35,554 nucleotides of DNA, from NCBI GenBank assembly GCA_013288385.1, contig JABDBZ010000018.1, positions 1 to 35,554 on the forward strand, in the 5' to 3' direction. Positions 34,138 through 35,554 of the stretch are shown here, one piece after another; position 1 is the first letter of the stretch, and each line of letters starts with the position of its first letter. The notes under the pieces were generated by a model, which had not been told where the DNA came from, did no database searches, and saw only the letters and a program-made list of their open reading frames with translations. The position numbers and the translations under genes were made by a program. The DNA comes from Bacteroidota bacterium. GTDB taxonomy: Bacteria; Bacteroidota; Bacteroidia; B-17B0; Aurantibacillaceae.

Positions 34138-35554
34138 CTAATTAATACTCTTACCCAAGAAATCAACCATAATTAATTCTTCCAAAGTATAGCGTTTGCC
34201 GTTTACAAAGGCAACTATCCAGGCATCTGTTTGTCCTTTTGCTATCACTTTCTTCCGAAGTTTTTCAGCGTCTTTTATTTTGGTAAATTGTTGCTGTGTA
34301 AAACGTGAAATGCCATCTGGATAATCCATCACTTCAGCTTTACCAAACTCGGTTAAGTTTTTGTATTTAAAATTTTGTGGTTTTCTATATGCGCCAATTT
34401 GTACTTTAAAAATCATACTCTGCGCACAAAATTCCCCGGCAAGATCCAATAATAATTTATAGTTTTCTGGTACATTTAACGACTTACCTTTTAACGGCGT
34501 AAAATCTGGTAATGGAATTGCAGAACAAGGCGTATTTTCAACTGCGACACTTGGCGTTTCGGTAACACTAGTAGTAGCAACAGTTGGTGTTTCCGTTATA
34601 CTTTTTGTGGTTGCTACGGTTGGTGTAACTGCTGTTGTTGCAGTTACAATCGCTTTAGTAGTGTCAATTTTTGGCGGGTACAAATAAAAATCTTTTTTCA
34701 TTTCTAAATACTTATCCAATTTTTCAACGTCGAGATCTTCAACAACTGTTTCAAAACCATCTGCAATAACTTTTATGCGATAAGTTGAACCAGGGCTAAT
34801 TGCCATCAAATATTTACCTGTGGTTGCATTGGAAATGAACGGACCAATTAATTTATTTTCTTTATTTTTTAAAACTTCAATAGTTGCTTCAATTGGTTTA
34901 TCATTTCCATAAACAACTCCTTTTAATAAAGCAATAACGGGCTTATCACCAAGAATACCCGGTTGCACAGTATAAATATCTTGTTTGCCTTTTCCTCCTG
35001 GTCTGTTGCTACTAAAATAACCTTTATCTCCTTTCGAATTAATTACATAATAAAGATCGTCTTCTGTTGTATTCAAAGGAATTCCCATACTTTGTGGCTC
35101 AGTCCATTCATTCTCCTTCATAATCGAAAACATAATATCATAACCTCCAATGCTGTTGTGGCCTTTTGAACTAAAAAATAAAGTAACGCCATCCGGATGA
35201 ATGAAAGGCGCATCATCATCAAATTCAGTATTAATTTTTGGTCCTAAATTTATTGCCGGTCCCCAATCACCATTAATTTTTACACTGGCCCATATATCCC
35301 TACCACCTTTACCTCCTGGTCTTTCACTTGCGAAATAAAGTATTTGTCCGTCAGAAGAAATAGAACAACTTCCTTCCCATGCATCCGTATTGATATATTC
35401 ATTTAATGGTTCAGGTTTTGAAGCTGAAGTTCCTGTAAGCACACTCATGTATATATCGCCCGCTGGTCTTTTTTCATCACTTTGAAACATAAATAAAAAA
35501 CGTCCATCAGGAGAAACAGAAATAGCAGCTTCTGGTCCTTTTGTATTAACAGTT
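34138..35554 (-). CDS. PD40 beta-propeller / SPOR-like envelope protein, C-terminal part (5' end outside window)
   Basis: The frame stays open to the right edge, so the N-terminus is missing; the ATG at 35490 is internal, because the codons before it already form a PD40 repeat (Ser-Val-Ser-Pro-Asp-Gly-Arg). Four PD40 (WD40-like) blades are visible, each with a Pro-Asp-Gly or similar turn and Asp-Ile-Tyr/Trp/Met. They are followed by a carboxypeptidase-regulatory-like domain, a Thr/Val/Ala-rich linker with two near-repeats of Val-Ala-Thr-Thr-x-Ser-x-Thr-Glu-Thr-Pro, and a C-terminal SPOR-like domain (Phe-Lys-Val-Gln-Ile-Gly-Ala-Tyr). Such architectures resemble the Bacteroidota OmpA/PorE-related proteins but lack the OmpA domain. 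It probably sits in the periplasm or outer membrane; function unknown. Confidence 0.82.
   Translation of the reverse strand, partial: TVNTKGPEAAISVSPDGRFLFMFQSDEKRPAGDIYMSVLTGTSASKPEPLNEYINTDAWEGSCSISSDGQILYFASERPGGKGGRDIWASVKINGDWGPAINLGPKINTEFDDDAPFIHPDGVTLFFSSKGHNSIGGYDIMFSIMKENEWTEPQSMGIPLNTTEDDLYYVINSKGDKGYFSSNRPGGKGKQDIYTVQPGILGDKPVIALLKGVVYGNDKPIEATIEVLKNKENKLIGPFISNATTGKYLMAISPGSTYRIKVIADGFETVVEDLDVEKLDKYLEMKKDFYLYPPKIDTTKAIVTATTAVTPTVATTKSITETPTVATTSVTETPSVAVENTPCSAIPLPDFTPLKGKSLNVPENYKLLLDLAGEFCAQSMIFKVQIGAYRKPQNFKYKNLTEFGKAEVMDYPDGISRFTQQQFTKIKDAEKLRKKVIAKGQTDAWIVAFVNGKRYTLEELIMVDFLGKSIN

Overview
The window is AT-rich chromosomal DNA from a member of the Bacteroidota, probably a Flavobacteriales-like lineage. 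This rests on the type IX secretion genes (porU, porV, gldJ, a PorP/SprF protein), secreted proteins with type IX C-terminal sorting domains, promoters of the Bacteroidota form (TTG, about 19 bases, TAnnTTTG), and the absence of strong Shine-Dalgarno sites. The genus cannot be named from sequence alone.

Layout. (1) 1-1.5 kb: the end of an O-antigen-ligase-like membrane protein and a convergent membrane-anchored M23 peptidase. (2) 1.6-8.2 kb: a TetR regulator followed by a complete tripartite RND efflux operon (TolC-like channel, lipoprotein adaptor, inner-membrane pump), with a palindromic operator candidate inside the promoter. (3) 8.3-11.0 kb, minus strand: a DAACS symporter and murF. (4) 11.1-19.0 kb: a type IX secretion block, with gldJ and a PorP/SprF protein on the minus strand diverging from porU and porV on the plus strand. 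(5) 19.0-21.2 kb, minus strand: rpe, overlapping by one base a DUF2779 protein that looks like a Cas4-like Fe-S nuclease joined to a DEDD exonuclease. (6) 21.3-25.1 kb: a lipoprotein, a glutaryl-CoA dehydrogenase gene broken by two in-frame stop codons, and small membrane or secreted proteins. (7) 25.2-30.0 kb, minus strand: aroE (carrying an in-frame repeat insertion), a type IX-secreted beta-helix protein and tex. (8) 30.2-35.5 kb: another type IX cargo protein, a pseudouridine synthase, a 630-bp repeat-filled gap, a UbiD-family decarboxylase, and the C-terminal part of a PD40/SPOR-like envelope protein cut by the window end.

The genes fit a cell-envelope theme: drug or solute efflux, peptidoglycan synthesis and turnover, and type IX export with at least two candidate cargo proteins (25996-27678 and 30187-31029). 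No CRISPR array, rRNA, tRNA, prophage or transposase gene was seen. I found no clear new multi-gene system. The points most worth a second look are the TetR operator architecture, the 420-bp element with inverted ends at 31714-32132, the repeat-derived peptide inside AroE, the doubly interrupted dehydrogenase, the Gly-to-Ala change in the MurF P-loop, and the DUF2779 nuclease/exonuclease overlapping rpe.
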